From Capnocytophaga canis (GTDB lineage Bacteria > Bacteroidota > Bacteroidia > Flavobacteriales > Flavobacteriaceae), in assembly GCF_000827555.1 (NCBI RefSeq), contig NZ_CDOI01000167.1, positions 1 through 33,347 of the forward strand: a stretch of DNA of 33,347 nt, in the 5' to 3' direction. The position numbers and the translations under genes were made by a program. The notes below the pieces were generated by a model, which was not told the DNA's origin, did not search any database, and saw only the letters and a program-made list of their open reading frames with translations. Positions 17,629 through 24,813 of the stretch are shown here, one piece after another (position 1 is the first letter of the stretch; each line of letters opens with the position of its first letter).

Positions 17629-17741
17629 ATATGTTAGTTGTTAATTATTAATTATTTAATGGTTAATTCATAATTCCTTTTTTACAAAGATGCAAAAACA
17701 AACGAATTGTTACATTTCACAGATTTATTTTTTTTAGTAAT

Positions 17742-17790
17742 AAAAAAACTTGACCAAAACCACCCATACACAGGTGACTTTGGCCAAGTT
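17742..17790 (-). terminator. Long-stem rho-independent terminator of the lipoprotein gene
   Basis: On the minus strand AACTTGGCCAAAGTCACC and GGTGGTTTTGGTCAAGTT pair over 18 bp, including several G-U pairs, around an 8-base loop. A run of seven Ts follows. The stem is unusually long and lies 25 bases after the stop at 17816. Confidence 0.9.
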
Positions 17791-17815
17791 TCACACTTAT
17801 TTTTACTCTGAGAAT

Positions 17816-18472
17816 CTACCTATTTCCACAAACGGCATCGTCAACAAAACCTAATTTCATGCCTTTAGGAGTGTCGATAAAAAACAACGCCTTAGGTCGT
17901 TCATATTTGTCCATCACATACATAACGATAATCTTAGCATCTTTATAGGGAAGCACCACTTTTTCAATCTCATTTGTTTGTTGACTGAAGTATTCGGGCA
18001 GCTCTTTCACCAAATGGAGATAAGCTGTTCTTCCTTGGTTGAAATCAAGTTCACAAGGGTCTTGATTAACATCCATTACGGAAAGTGTAGATTCTCCTTG
18101 ACTGGTCGGTTCAAACTCAAAATCATCGAAATCCATAAATCCATAATTTTCATCTTTCCCTGACAAATAAACCATCGCCCCCGGCAAATGATAACGGCGC
18201 AAACCGATAGCAGGATCCATAAATTCCTTTAGATTCTCATGTTCATCTCGAATATAGGTATTCAGATTTCTTTCGTAGTAACATTTATTAAGAAAATCAA
18301 AACCTACGTCATTTATAAAGGAAATAAGCAAGGCGTCATCCAAGGCTTCTTGGTTTTGCTGTGTAATATTTTCAACGCTCGATTTAACATTCGTTGTAAC
18401 TGGCTTTTGTTTCTTTTCAGAACAGGACGCCAACCCGATTCCAATAGCAAGATAAAAAAGACATTTTTTCAT
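17816..18472 (-). CDS. Putative lipoprotein of unknown function
   Basis: The 218-residue protein starts with a lipoprotein signal (MKKCLFYLAIGIGLASC, lipid cysteine 17). A Lys/Gln/Ser/Thr linker follows, and then a mixed alpha/beta domain from about residue 45. The mature part contains ALLISFINDVGFDFLNKCYY, a tract on membrane-facing or polar ligand handling that I cannot assign, YLSGKDENYGFMDFDDFEFE and YKDAKIIVMYVMDKY. The tail after the cysteine (SEKKQK) lacks the acidic pair of the surface-export signal. No family is recognised. The gene stands alone between a terminator and a secreted endonuclease/phosphatase-fold gene of the same strand; no clear -7 box precedes it. The coding call rests on the lipobox and length. 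Confidence 0.8.
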   Translation of the reverse strand: MKKCLFYLAIGIGLASCSEKKQKPVTTNVKSSVENITQQNQEALDDALLISFINDVGFDFLNKCYYERNLNTYIRDEHENLKEFMDPAIGLRRYHLPGAMVYLSGKDENYGFMDFDDFEFEPTSQGESTLSVMDVNQDPCELDFNQGRTAYLHLVKELPEYFSQQTNEIEKVVLPYKDAKIIVMYVMDKYERPKALFFIDTPKGMKLGFVDDAVCGNR

Positions 18473-18682
18473 ACGTTTTATTTTTATTGTTTCTTTCTAC
18501 TTCATTTATGATTATCCGTTTTGCACAATAAAAGCAATTACAATCTGTACGTTTCTCTAAAAATAAGAAAAAGCTACATAAAGCATTAAAAACAACCCAT
18601 GCGGAAACATATAAAAAGCGATACTCTTACGTGATTATTGTATTTTTTTCTTCACTTCACATGAATTAGCGGTTACGGACAA

Positions 18683-19729
18683 TCATAATTTCATTTCTTT
18701 TATCAAGTAAAGATAGACGGGAAAGTGGTCTGAATATCCCCAAGTATAATTCCCATTGGACATACTTCGGAACGGATAACCTTTAAACTTCCCTTTAGGA
18801 TTGGCCAAATAAGGTTTATTAAAAACTCCCGCTTTCCAGTAGCGATAAGTTGATTTATCTTCTTCTAATAATTCTTGTGTAAAATATATCTGGTCAAATA
18901 GATTCCATGCATCTTGGTAAGCAAGTGATCCGATACCTTTTTTGAGCATCTCTTCCATAGGATTGTATAAACCTCCTGCCTTAACTTTATTCTTTTTACC
19001 TTCGGTTTTTAAAATCTTTTTAAAACTCGCATTAGTAGGATCGTCATTAAAATCCCCCATACTAAAAATTTTAGCTTTCGGATCTTTTGCGAGTAACGAA
19101 TCTATGATTTTTTTATTCAATGCAGCAGCTGCCTCTCGTTTTGGACGGCTTGCTGCCTCACCTCCACTACGCGAAGGCCAGTGATTGACAATAAAATGCA
19201 TCATTTCACCATCAAACATACCGCTGACCAATAATTGGTCGCGCGTGTAACGACGCTTTCCATTGGGTTCGAAAATTTTCAAAACATGTTTGGATGTTGA
19301 AATGGGACGAAACACCCCTTTTTTATAAATCAACGCTACATCAACGCCTCTACTATCTGGGGAGTCGTAATGCACAATACCATAATTGTACTTTTTCAGG
19401 TAATCGGTATTGATTAAATCAACGATAACATCCTCATTTTCAATTTCACAAAGCCCAACAATATCTGGTGCTTGTTTGGACACGTCGCTACCTATGTCTG
19501 CAATTACCTTAGCTATCTTCTGCACATGGTCGTTGTAAACCTTGGATGTCCAGCGGTCAGCACCCTGTGGAGTTCGATCGTCATCAAAAGTCCTTGGATC
19601 ATTGATAGTATCAAATAAATTTTCTACATTGTAAAAAGCAATTGTTCTGACCATGTATTTCTTTTCTTGTGCGTAAAACGATAATTGCCAAAAGACAAGT
19701 ATCCATAGTATAAAATATTTATGTTTCAT
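18683..19729 (-). CDS. Secreted endonuclease/exonuclease/phosphatase-fold protein
   Basis: The 348-residue protein has a signal peptide (about 1-20, ending SFYAQ) followed by the endonuclease/exonuclease/phosphatase fold. Seen in order are TIAFYNVENLFDT (Asn/Asp metal site), VGLCEIENEDV with the catalytic Glu, DSRGVDVALIYKK, FIVNHWPSRSGG with its conserved His, SMGDFNDDPTN and the final YSDHFPVYLYL catalytic Asp-His pair. The fold is shared by DNases, sphingomyelinases and phosphoinositide phosphatases, so the substrate is not determined; exported nucleases of this type are common in Bacteroidota. The active-site residues all seem intact. It is followed on the same strand by no visible terminator and is preceded by an AT repeat array that separates it from rnhB. 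Confidence 0.92.
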   Translation of the reverse strand: MKHKYFILWILVFWQLSFYAQEKKYMVRTIAFYNVENLFDTINDPRTFDDDRTPQGADRWTSKVYNDHVQKIAKVIADIGSDVSKQAPDIVGLCEIENEDVIVDLINTDYLKKYNYGIVHYDSPDSRGVDVALIYKKGVFRPISTSKHVLKIFEPNGKRRYTRDQLLVSGMFDGEMMHFIVNHWPSRSGGEAASRPKREAAAALNKKIIDSLLAKDPKAKIFSMGDFNDDPTNASFKKILKTEGKKNKVKAGGLYNPMEEMLKKGIGSLAYQDAWNLFDQIYFTQELLEEDKSTYRYWKAGVFNKPYLANPKGKFKGYPFRSMSNGNYTWGYSDHFPVYLYLIKEMKL

Positions 19730-19760
19730 GGAAGTGAGATTTAAAGGATATTTTATTTAA

Positions 19761-19925
19761 TGATTAATTATAAATTACGAATTACGGGATTGGATAATTT
19801 CGTAATTAGAAATTCGTAATTCGTAATTGAATACCGTAATTAGAAATTCGTAATTAAATATCGTAATTCGTAATTGAATACCGTAATTCGTAATTGAATA
19901 TCGTAATTCGTAATTATTAATTATT
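19761..19925. repeat. AT-rich repeat array, copy 1, with a 56-bp core
   Basis: A 56-bp core at 19774-19829 contains TTGGATAATTTCGTAATT and is shared, nearly unchanged, with three other gaps in the window. It is followed by three tandem 20-bp units in exact register (19861-19880, 19881-19900, 19901-19920) of the type ACCGTAATTCGTAATTGAAT. The array fills the gap between rnhB and the endonuclease gene. Function is unknown. Confidence 0.9.
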
Positions 19926-19930
19926 CGTTG

Positions 19931-20524
19931 TCAAAACTCCAATTTCATTTGAACCGGCAATAGCTGAAACGATTTTCGGTGGTAGGGAGTAATCCCGTAC
20001 TCTTGTATTGCTCTGCGATGTTCTACTGTGGGATAACCTTTATTTTTTTTCCATTGATACATGGGATATTCATCTGCAATCCGCTCCATATATGCATCTC
20101 GATAGGTTTTCGCTAACACAGAGGCCGCCGCAATGGTCTGTATTTTGGCATCACCTTTGACAATACAAGCATGAGGAATAGTACCGTATTTCACAAATTT
20201 ATTCCCATCAACAGCAATAAAATCAGGAGTTTGTGATAACTGTTCTAAAGCCCTATGCATTGCCAAAATGGAAGCCCTCAAAATATTCAATTCGTCAATT
20301 TCAACGGGAAAAACATGTGCCACAGCAAAAGCTACAGCCTGTTGTTCAATGACAGTTCGCAAAATCAAGCGTTGTTTTTCCGTGAGTTGCTTGGAATCCG
20401 TGAGCAGTTCATTCTTAAAATTTTCGGGCAAGATTACCGCAGCAGCCGTCACAGGCCCCGCCAAACACCCTCGACCTGCTTCATCCGTTCCCGCTTCTTT
20501 ATGTGTATGATAAAATAACTGCAT
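19931..20524 (-). CDS. rnhB: Ribonuclease HII
   Basis: RNase HII cleaves RNA in RNA-DNA hybrids and removes misincorporated ribonucleotides. From ATG 20524 the protein has 197 residues, a normal length. Motifs are [15 protein letters not shown] (Asp14 and Glu15 of the active site), [20 protein letters not shown] and [21 protein letters not shown], with a C-terminal [21 protein letters not shown] segment. A longer in-frame start at 20563 would add 13 residues, but a TATCTTTG promoter box (20541-20548) lies inside that extension, so I choose the shorter form. The gene sits 43 bases after pabB on the same strand and may also be read from the pabB promoter. Confidence 0.96.
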   Translation of the reverse strand: MQLFYHTHKEAGTDEAGRGCLAGPVTAAAVILPENFKNELLTDSKQLTEKQRLILRTVIEQQAVAFAVAHVFPVEIDELNILRASILAMHRALEQLSQTPDFIAVDGNKFVKYGTIPHACIVKGDAKIQTIAAASVLAKTYRDAYMERIADEYPMYQWKKNKGYPTVEHRRAIQEYGITPYHRKSFQLLPVQMKLEF

Positions 20525-20540
20525 GTTTGATTTCCTGTTG

Positions 20541-20548
20541 CAAAGATA
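20541..20548 (-). promoter_or_regulatory. Putative -7 promoter box of rnhB
   Basis: The minus strand reads TATCTTTG, a full TAnnTTTG match, ending 16 bases before the ATG at 20524. It decides between the two candidate rnhB starts. Confidence 0.5.
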
Positions 20549-20567
20549 CGCATTTATATGCAAAAAA

Positions 20568-21863
20568 TCACCTTTCTTCCAACACCTTTTTCATGGCATT
20601 AGCCTTAACAAGGCATTCTTCATATTCTTTTTCAGGGTCAGAAACAGCTGTGATAGCACTCCCCACAGAAAAAGATACATACTTTTTTTTCTGATTATAA
20701 AAAATACTGCGAATGACCACATTAAAATCAAAATCGGCAGTAGGGGTGAAATAACCAATTGCTCCACTGTAAATACATCGTTTTGAAGCCTCTAATTTTT
20801 CAATAATTTGCATTGCCGATAGTTTAGGAGCTCCTGTCATACTTCCCATCGGGAAAGTACTCTTCAGCACATCAACGGCATGTGTACCGTCTTTTATCTT
20901 CGTTGCTATGGTGGATATGAGTTGATGTACTTGCTTAAAGGTGTAGGGCTTACAAAGCTCTCTAACCTCCACACTTCCTTTTTGTGCGTACATAGATAAA
21001 TCATTGCGAACCAAGTCTACAATCATCACATTTTCAGAGCGTTCTTTTGGATTTTGTTCCAACTCATCACGCAATTTCCGATCCGTTTCAGCATCTGACG
21101 ATCGCCTTGCTGTACCCTTGATAGGCTGTGAAATGACCGTTTCTCCCGTTCGCTGTAAATATCGTTCTGGTGATGCCGACATTACAAAACAATCATCAAA
21201 CCTTAAATAACACGCAAAGGGAGGCGTTGATATAGAATTTAATCGAAAATAGGTGGAAATAGGGTCTATTTGAACATCTTCTACATAAAATTCCTGGCAG
21301 AAATTCGCTTCATAGATATCACCTCGGGCAATATGCTCCTGCATTTTCCTTACCCTGTCCATATAATCCGCTTTGGACAATCGGGCAGTAATCGCATTTG
21401 GTTCTGAATCCTCTGAAAAAGGAAACATCTCCGCCGTAAGCATGGCTTTCCAATCAGCTTCTATTTCAGATGAAACCGAGCTCAAATAGCTAAACATAAC
21501 CATATTTTCTCTAAAGAAAAGTAACTTTTGAGGTTGAAAAAAGTAAAGCTCAGGAAATTGTAATCCATCGAAATTATTAGATTTCAAAGATGCTACATCA
21601 TTCTTCAGATCATAGGACAGATAACCAAAAATCCAATCACGGGTCTTATCCACGAATGATTGTAGAGCATCAAAAGCTCCCAAAGGAGTATCAAGCCTCA
21701 GAATTGCATTAGGAGCAAATGCCAAAACAGCATCGAATTTATGATAAACATCAGCATACGCATTGGAATCCAACCAAATCATGGTTTCTCCTTGGTTATT
21801 TGCCCAATGGACAATCTGCTGTTTTATATTTCCAGTGATATGAAAAGACTTCTCTATTCGCAT
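20568..21863 (-). CDS. pabB: Aminodeoxychorismate synthase component I
   Basis: Chorismate-binding enzyme that, with a glutamine amidotransferase subunit, makes 4-amino-4-deoxychorismate for folate synthesis. The 431-residue protein has a divergent N-terminal domain (1-155) and the chorismate-binding domain. The latter shows [16 protein letters not shown] (PIKGT at 247-251), [13 protein letters not shown] (278-290), [19 protein letters not shown] (338-356) and [20 protein letters not shown]. The Lys in PIKGT is typical of PabB, whereas anthranilate synthases usually have PIAGT, so PabB is favoured over TrpE. No pabA or pabC is adjacent. A repeat array lies just upstream, and a possible TATTTTTG box overlaps its edge. 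Confidence 0.93.
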   Translation of the reverse strand: MRIEKSFHITGNIKQQIVHWANNQGETMIWLDSNAYADVYHKFDAVLAFAPNAILRLDTPLGAFDALQSFVDKTRDWIFGYLSYDLKNDVASLKSNNFDGLQFPELYFFQPQKLLFFRENMVMFSYLSSVSSEIEADWKAMLTAEMFPFSEDSEPNAITARLSKADYMDRVRKMQEHIARGDIYEANFCQEFYVEDVQIDPISTYFRLNSISTPPFACYLRFDDCFVMSASPERYLQRTGETVISQPIKGTARRSSDAETDRKLRDELEQNPKERSENVMIVDLVRNDLSMYAQKGSVEVRELCKPYTFKQVHQLISTIATKIKDGTHAVDVLKSTFPMGSMTGAPKLSAMQIIEKLEASKRCIYSGAIGYFTPTADFDFNVVIRSIFYNQKKKYVSFSVGSAITAVSDPEKEYEECLVKANAMKKVLEER

Positions 21864-21887
21864 AAAATTACGATTAAAAATAAATTA

Positions 21888-21895
21888 CAAAAATA
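21888..21895 (-). promoter_or_regulatory. Possible -7 promoter box of pabB
   Basis: The minus strand reads TATTTTTG (TAnnTTTG match), ending 24 bases before the ATG at 21863 and adjoining the repeat array. Chance occurrence in this AT-rich stretch is quite possible. Confidence 0.35.
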
Positions 21896-21898
21896 ATT

Positions 21899-22021
21899 AC
21901 GAATTACGGGAATTAATGATTAATTATAAATTATAAATTACGAATTACAGGAATTAATGAATAATTACAAATTATAAATTACGAATTACGGGAATTAATG
22001 ATTAATTATAAATTATAAATT
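21899..22021. repeat. Three tandem 41-bp repeats
   Basis: Exact-register 41-bp units occur at 21899-21939, 21940-21980 and 21981-22021. The first and third are identical as far as I can read; the second differs at a few positions. Each begins ACGAATTACGGGAATTAATG and ends in an alternating AATTATAAATT stretch. The third runs directly into a 56-bp core element. Confidence 0.9.
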
Positions 22022-22105
22022 ACGAATTACGGAGTTGGATAATTTCGTAATTGGAAATTCGTAATTCGTAATTTTCTTTGAAATTCGTAATTAAATATCG
22101 TAATT
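22018..22105. repeat. AT-rich repeat array, copy 2, with a 56-bp core
   Basis: The 56-bp core at 22018-22073 differs from copy 1 at only about four positions and shares GGATAATTTCGTAATT. A degenerate tail (TTCGTAATTAAATATCGTAA) continues to 22105, up to the stop codon of the ATPase gene. Same orientation as copy 1. Confidence 0.88.
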
Positions 22106-22110
22106 TGAAA

Positions 22111-23555
22111 TTAATCTGTTTTCATTTTCAGGGTAACGTTTCCAATGTTGTACACATAAACCGAAGCGGGTACAAAAGTAAAGTACAAATCTTCTATTTC
22201 CTTGGTTCCAGTTTTGTCGATTGAAGTAACCAAAGCACTTTTAAACCCGTTGGACTTACAAAATTGAATTAGACTTTGTAACTCTTGTGGTTTCTCGAAA
22301 TAGCGGTTGCTCCATTTGATTTCCACTCCCCAAATGGGTTTGAATCGCACATCATCTACCAATACCAAATCTACCTCGCCTTCTTTTCTGCCGTCTTTCC
22401 AACGAGCATAAGTCAGGGCTAAATTTTCTCTGTGCATCCACTGTGACAAAACAGCAGTCTCTACCATATTTCCCATTTCGTCATCCACGGCTTTTATGGG
22501 GGAAAATAGAGCCGTACGAAGCGACGGATTGGTCAGATAAATCTTAAAACTCGTTATCCGTTTCAATCTCTTGGCATTGATATCCACCTTATTAAGTACC
22601 TTGATAAGAAAAGCCGCTTCGAGGTATTCCAAATATCTTTTGAGTGTTTCTTTCTGTATGCCACTTTCTTTGGACATTTTTTCGAAAGAAAATTCGTTGC
22701 CCGTGTTGTACGCAATGTAGGTAAAAAATCGGTTCAGCTCCTGAACATCCTTGATGCCGTACAAACTCGGCAAGTCTCTCAACAACACCTTATCCACAAT
22801 ATCGTTTTTCACATACCGTCCCATATCTTTCTGAATCTTTTCAGAGAGAACCACTTCAGGATAACCACCAAAATTGAGATACTGTTGGAATTCTTCATTC
22901 AGTTCATTTATATCCAAAGGCAGATGATACGGTATTGATTGTCCGCCGTATTGAATAACATCTTCTCGGATAAGATGATTTTTATTTTTTAAGTGAATAA
23001 ACTCTTGAAATGTGAGCGGAGGCAACATAAAATCGGTAAATCTTCCTGCTCCACTCTCTGTGCTGTGCCAACGGAGTGCTGCTGCCGCCGAACCAGAAAC
23101 GACAAATTTAGTTTCGGGATAAGTGTCAACCAACACTTTAAGATGGCGTTCCCAATCTTTTAGGTATTGAATTTCATCGAAAAACACATAGCAACCTCTC
23201 AGATACTCTATTTTTAAAGCCTCTTTGCATAACTCCAAAATGTCTTGTAATCCCAAATGTAAGTAAATAGGATTGTCTATTCCAACAAAAAATATCTTTT
23301 GCGGATTTATCCCCTCTTCAATCAGTTGGTCTATGGCGTGGTACATCATCACGGTTTTTCCTACCCTACGGGGGCCCATAAGCACTACCGCACGGCGAAA
23401 TCCTGCTCTGTTACAAAGGGATAAAACAAATCGAAATACAACCTTTTCGACATATTTTTGTACAAATCGGGAATCCTTTGGCTCGACCACCAAGGGTTTT
23501 CGTACTGCAACCGCTCTATAATTCTCGGCGTAGGAATAAGCCCTGACTTTTTCAT
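22111..23555 (-). pseudogene. DUF4143-type AAA ATPase with an apparent one-base frameshift
   Basis: Family of single-chain AAA ATPases with a C-terminal DUF4143 region. The natural N-terminus appears from ATG 23555 in one frame (starting MKKSGLIPTPRIIERLQYEN, with the PWWSSQ motif), but that frame hits a stop after about 55 codons. The family's next segment, RRAVVLMGPRRVGKT with Walker A, is in the neighbouring frame and runs to the stop at 22111. Joining the frames at the A-run 23398-23400 needs one extra base and would give about 481 residues. The rest is intact: Walker B FFDEIQYLKDWE, VVSGSAAAAL, and a C-terminal GEVDLVLVDD/GVEIKWS nuclease-like motif. An uninterrupted frame from 23604 also exists, but its first 69 residues look like an out-of-frame artefact. 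Either a true frameshift mutation or a sequencing error. AT repeats bracket the gene. Confidence 0.85.
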
Positions 23556-23695
23556 TTTTACACTTATTTATTTTACTTTTGTAAAAATAAACATATTTAA
23601 ACATATTTATTTTTACAATTCAACACCTTTTAAACACACAAACCCTAAAAAAACTTTATTTCGCAAAGTTATAACATTTCGGGAATAATTTTAAA

Positions 23696-23903
23696 TTACA
23701 AATTACGAGAATAATTTTAAATTACGAATTTCAAATTACCAATTACAAAGAAAATTACAAATTACAAAGAAAATTACGAATTACGAATTTCCAATTACGA
23801 AATTATCCAGCCCCGTAATTCGTAATTTATAATTTATAATTAATCATTAACTATCGTAATTCGTAATTAGCTCCCGTAATTCGTAATTAAATATCGTAAT
23901 TAT
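23696..23903. repeat. AT-rich repeat array, copy 3, with an inverted 56-bp core
   Basis: The 56-bp core at 23772-23827 is the reverse complement of copies 1 and 2 (on plus it reads AATTACGAAATTATCCAG in the middle). Upstream are short tandem AATTACAAAGAA units (about 23739-23771); downstream are 20-bp units of the GTAATTCGTAATT type at 23853-23872 and 23873-23892. The array lies between the ATPase gene and the terminator of the barrel protein gene. Confidence 0.88.
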
Positions 23904-23932
23904 AAAAAAAAGCCGTCTTTTCAGACAGCTTT
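23904..23932 (-). terminator. Rho-independent terminator of the outer-membrane barrel gene
   Basis: On the minus strand AAAGCTGTCT pairs with AGACGGCTTT over 10 bp (one G-U) around a GAAA loop, followed by a run of Ts. It starts 26 bases after the stop at 23958. Confidence 0.92.
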
Positions 23933-23957
23933 TTATTTTTATAGATTTTGTTATTTA

Positions 23958-24722
23958 TTAGAATAACACGAAACCAATTTTAATGGTTGGTGCACCAAAG
24001 AAACTCAGGTTGTAATGATCCGCTGAGCGGTTGGCTAACCCAGGTTGTGGTTTGATTGATGACACTGCGTAGGTGTAAGAAATTCCTTCGATTTGTGCTC
24101 CAACAAAGAAGCGATCACTAAAGTAATAGTCAGCACCTGCAACGGCTGCAATGCGGTAGTTCCATGTTCTTGCTACAGATGAACCAAACTCTATTTTTTC
24201 AGCATAGTTGTAACGCTTAGAGTTTTGAGTGTATGCCAATCCCATACGACCTCCTGCAAACCATGAAAGTTTTGTACCTTCAATATTGAAGTAACGATCA
24301 CCTCCAATGCTCATCGCATACGACAAGTTGTGTTGTACAGGGATGGTTTCATACGCAGGAACAAATACTTCATAGCTTTCACCTGTCTTCTCATCACCCG
24401 TAACTCCAGGAACTTCGTAGTAGCCAGGATATGCCGAATAACTCAAACCAAAAGAACCCACAAAACGCCAATCATCATTTAAAAACCAACCTGCTTCGAA
24501 ACCTACCATTGACCCCTTGTTTGTCCAACTTGTAGCGTGTTGCACTGGAGAGAACGATTTTCCCAATCCTTTGGGTGCGTCAGCGCTTTCATAGTTGTTG
24601 TAGCCCAAGGTAGCGGCAAAGGTGAACTTATTGCTTTTTGAAGCTTGTTCTTCCTGAGCGTTCGCTGTTATCCAAAGCGTAGGAACGGTGAAGGCGATTA
24701 ATAATAATTTTTTTATTTTCAT
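23958..24722 (-). CDS. Outer-membrane beta-barrel protein
   Basis: The 254-residue protein has a signal peptide (MKIKKLLLIAFTVPTLWITANA, cleaved before Q23). A sequence of alternating aromatic/polar strands follows: FTFAATLGYNNYES, MVGFEAGWFLNDDWRFVGSF, LSWFAGGRMGLAYTQN, YRIAAVAGADYYFSDRFFVG, and a last strand ending IKIGFVLF. This matches small outer-membrane porin-type barrels of about 8 strands (OmpA/OmpW-like shape), but no specific family is recognised. It lies 91 bases downstream of the coiled-coil lipoprotein gene on the same strand, with a terminator-like hairpin but no -7 box in between, so it is probably co-transcribed at reduced level. A functional link between barrel and lipoprotein is inferred from this arrangement. 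Confidence 0.88.
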   Translation of the reverse strand: MKIKKLLLIAFTVPTLWITANAQEEQASKSNKFTFAATLGYNNYESADAPKGLGKSFSPVQHATSWTNKGSMVGFEAGWFLNDDWRFVGSFGLSYSAYPGYYEVPGVTGDEKTGESYEVFVPAYETIPVQHNLSYAMSIGGDRYFNIEGTKLSWFAGGRMGLAYTQNSKRYNYAEKIEFGSSVARTWNYRIAAVAGADYYFSDRFFVGAQIEGISYTYAVSSIKPQPGLANRSADHYNLSFFGAPTIKIGFVLF

Positions 24723-24736
24723 ATAACAATTATTTT

Positions 24737-24772
24737 AGAAAAAGGTTGCCCAAAGGGCTTTAGGCAACCTTT
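24737..24772 (-). terminator. Intercistronic terminator or attenuator
   Basis: On the minus strand AAAGGTTGCC pairs with GGCAACCTTT over 10 bp. An inner AAA/TTT stem is possible, and TTTTTCTAAAA follows (first Ts shared with the stem). It sits between the lipoprotein stop (24814) and the barrel start (24722). No promoter box is visible between hairpin and start, so partial read-through is inferred. Confidence 0.8.
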
Positions 24773-24813
24773 CCTTGTTATTAATTTGTTTTGTGCTTTA
24801 AAAGCCTGAGAGA

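Noticed and set aside
20255-20786. Overlapping plus-strand frames opposite rnhB and pabB
   Set aside because: They lie antisense to two secure genes and have no recognisable domain or promoter.
21899-22105. CRISPR-like array
   Set aside because: The repeated units are directly adjacent with no unique spacers of constant length, and no cas genes are present. They are AT-rich tandem repeats.
23556-23604. Translation start of the ATPase at 23604
   Set aside because: The 69 residues it adds before the Walker A region are not family-like, while the neighbouring frame from 23555 gives the expected N-terminus.
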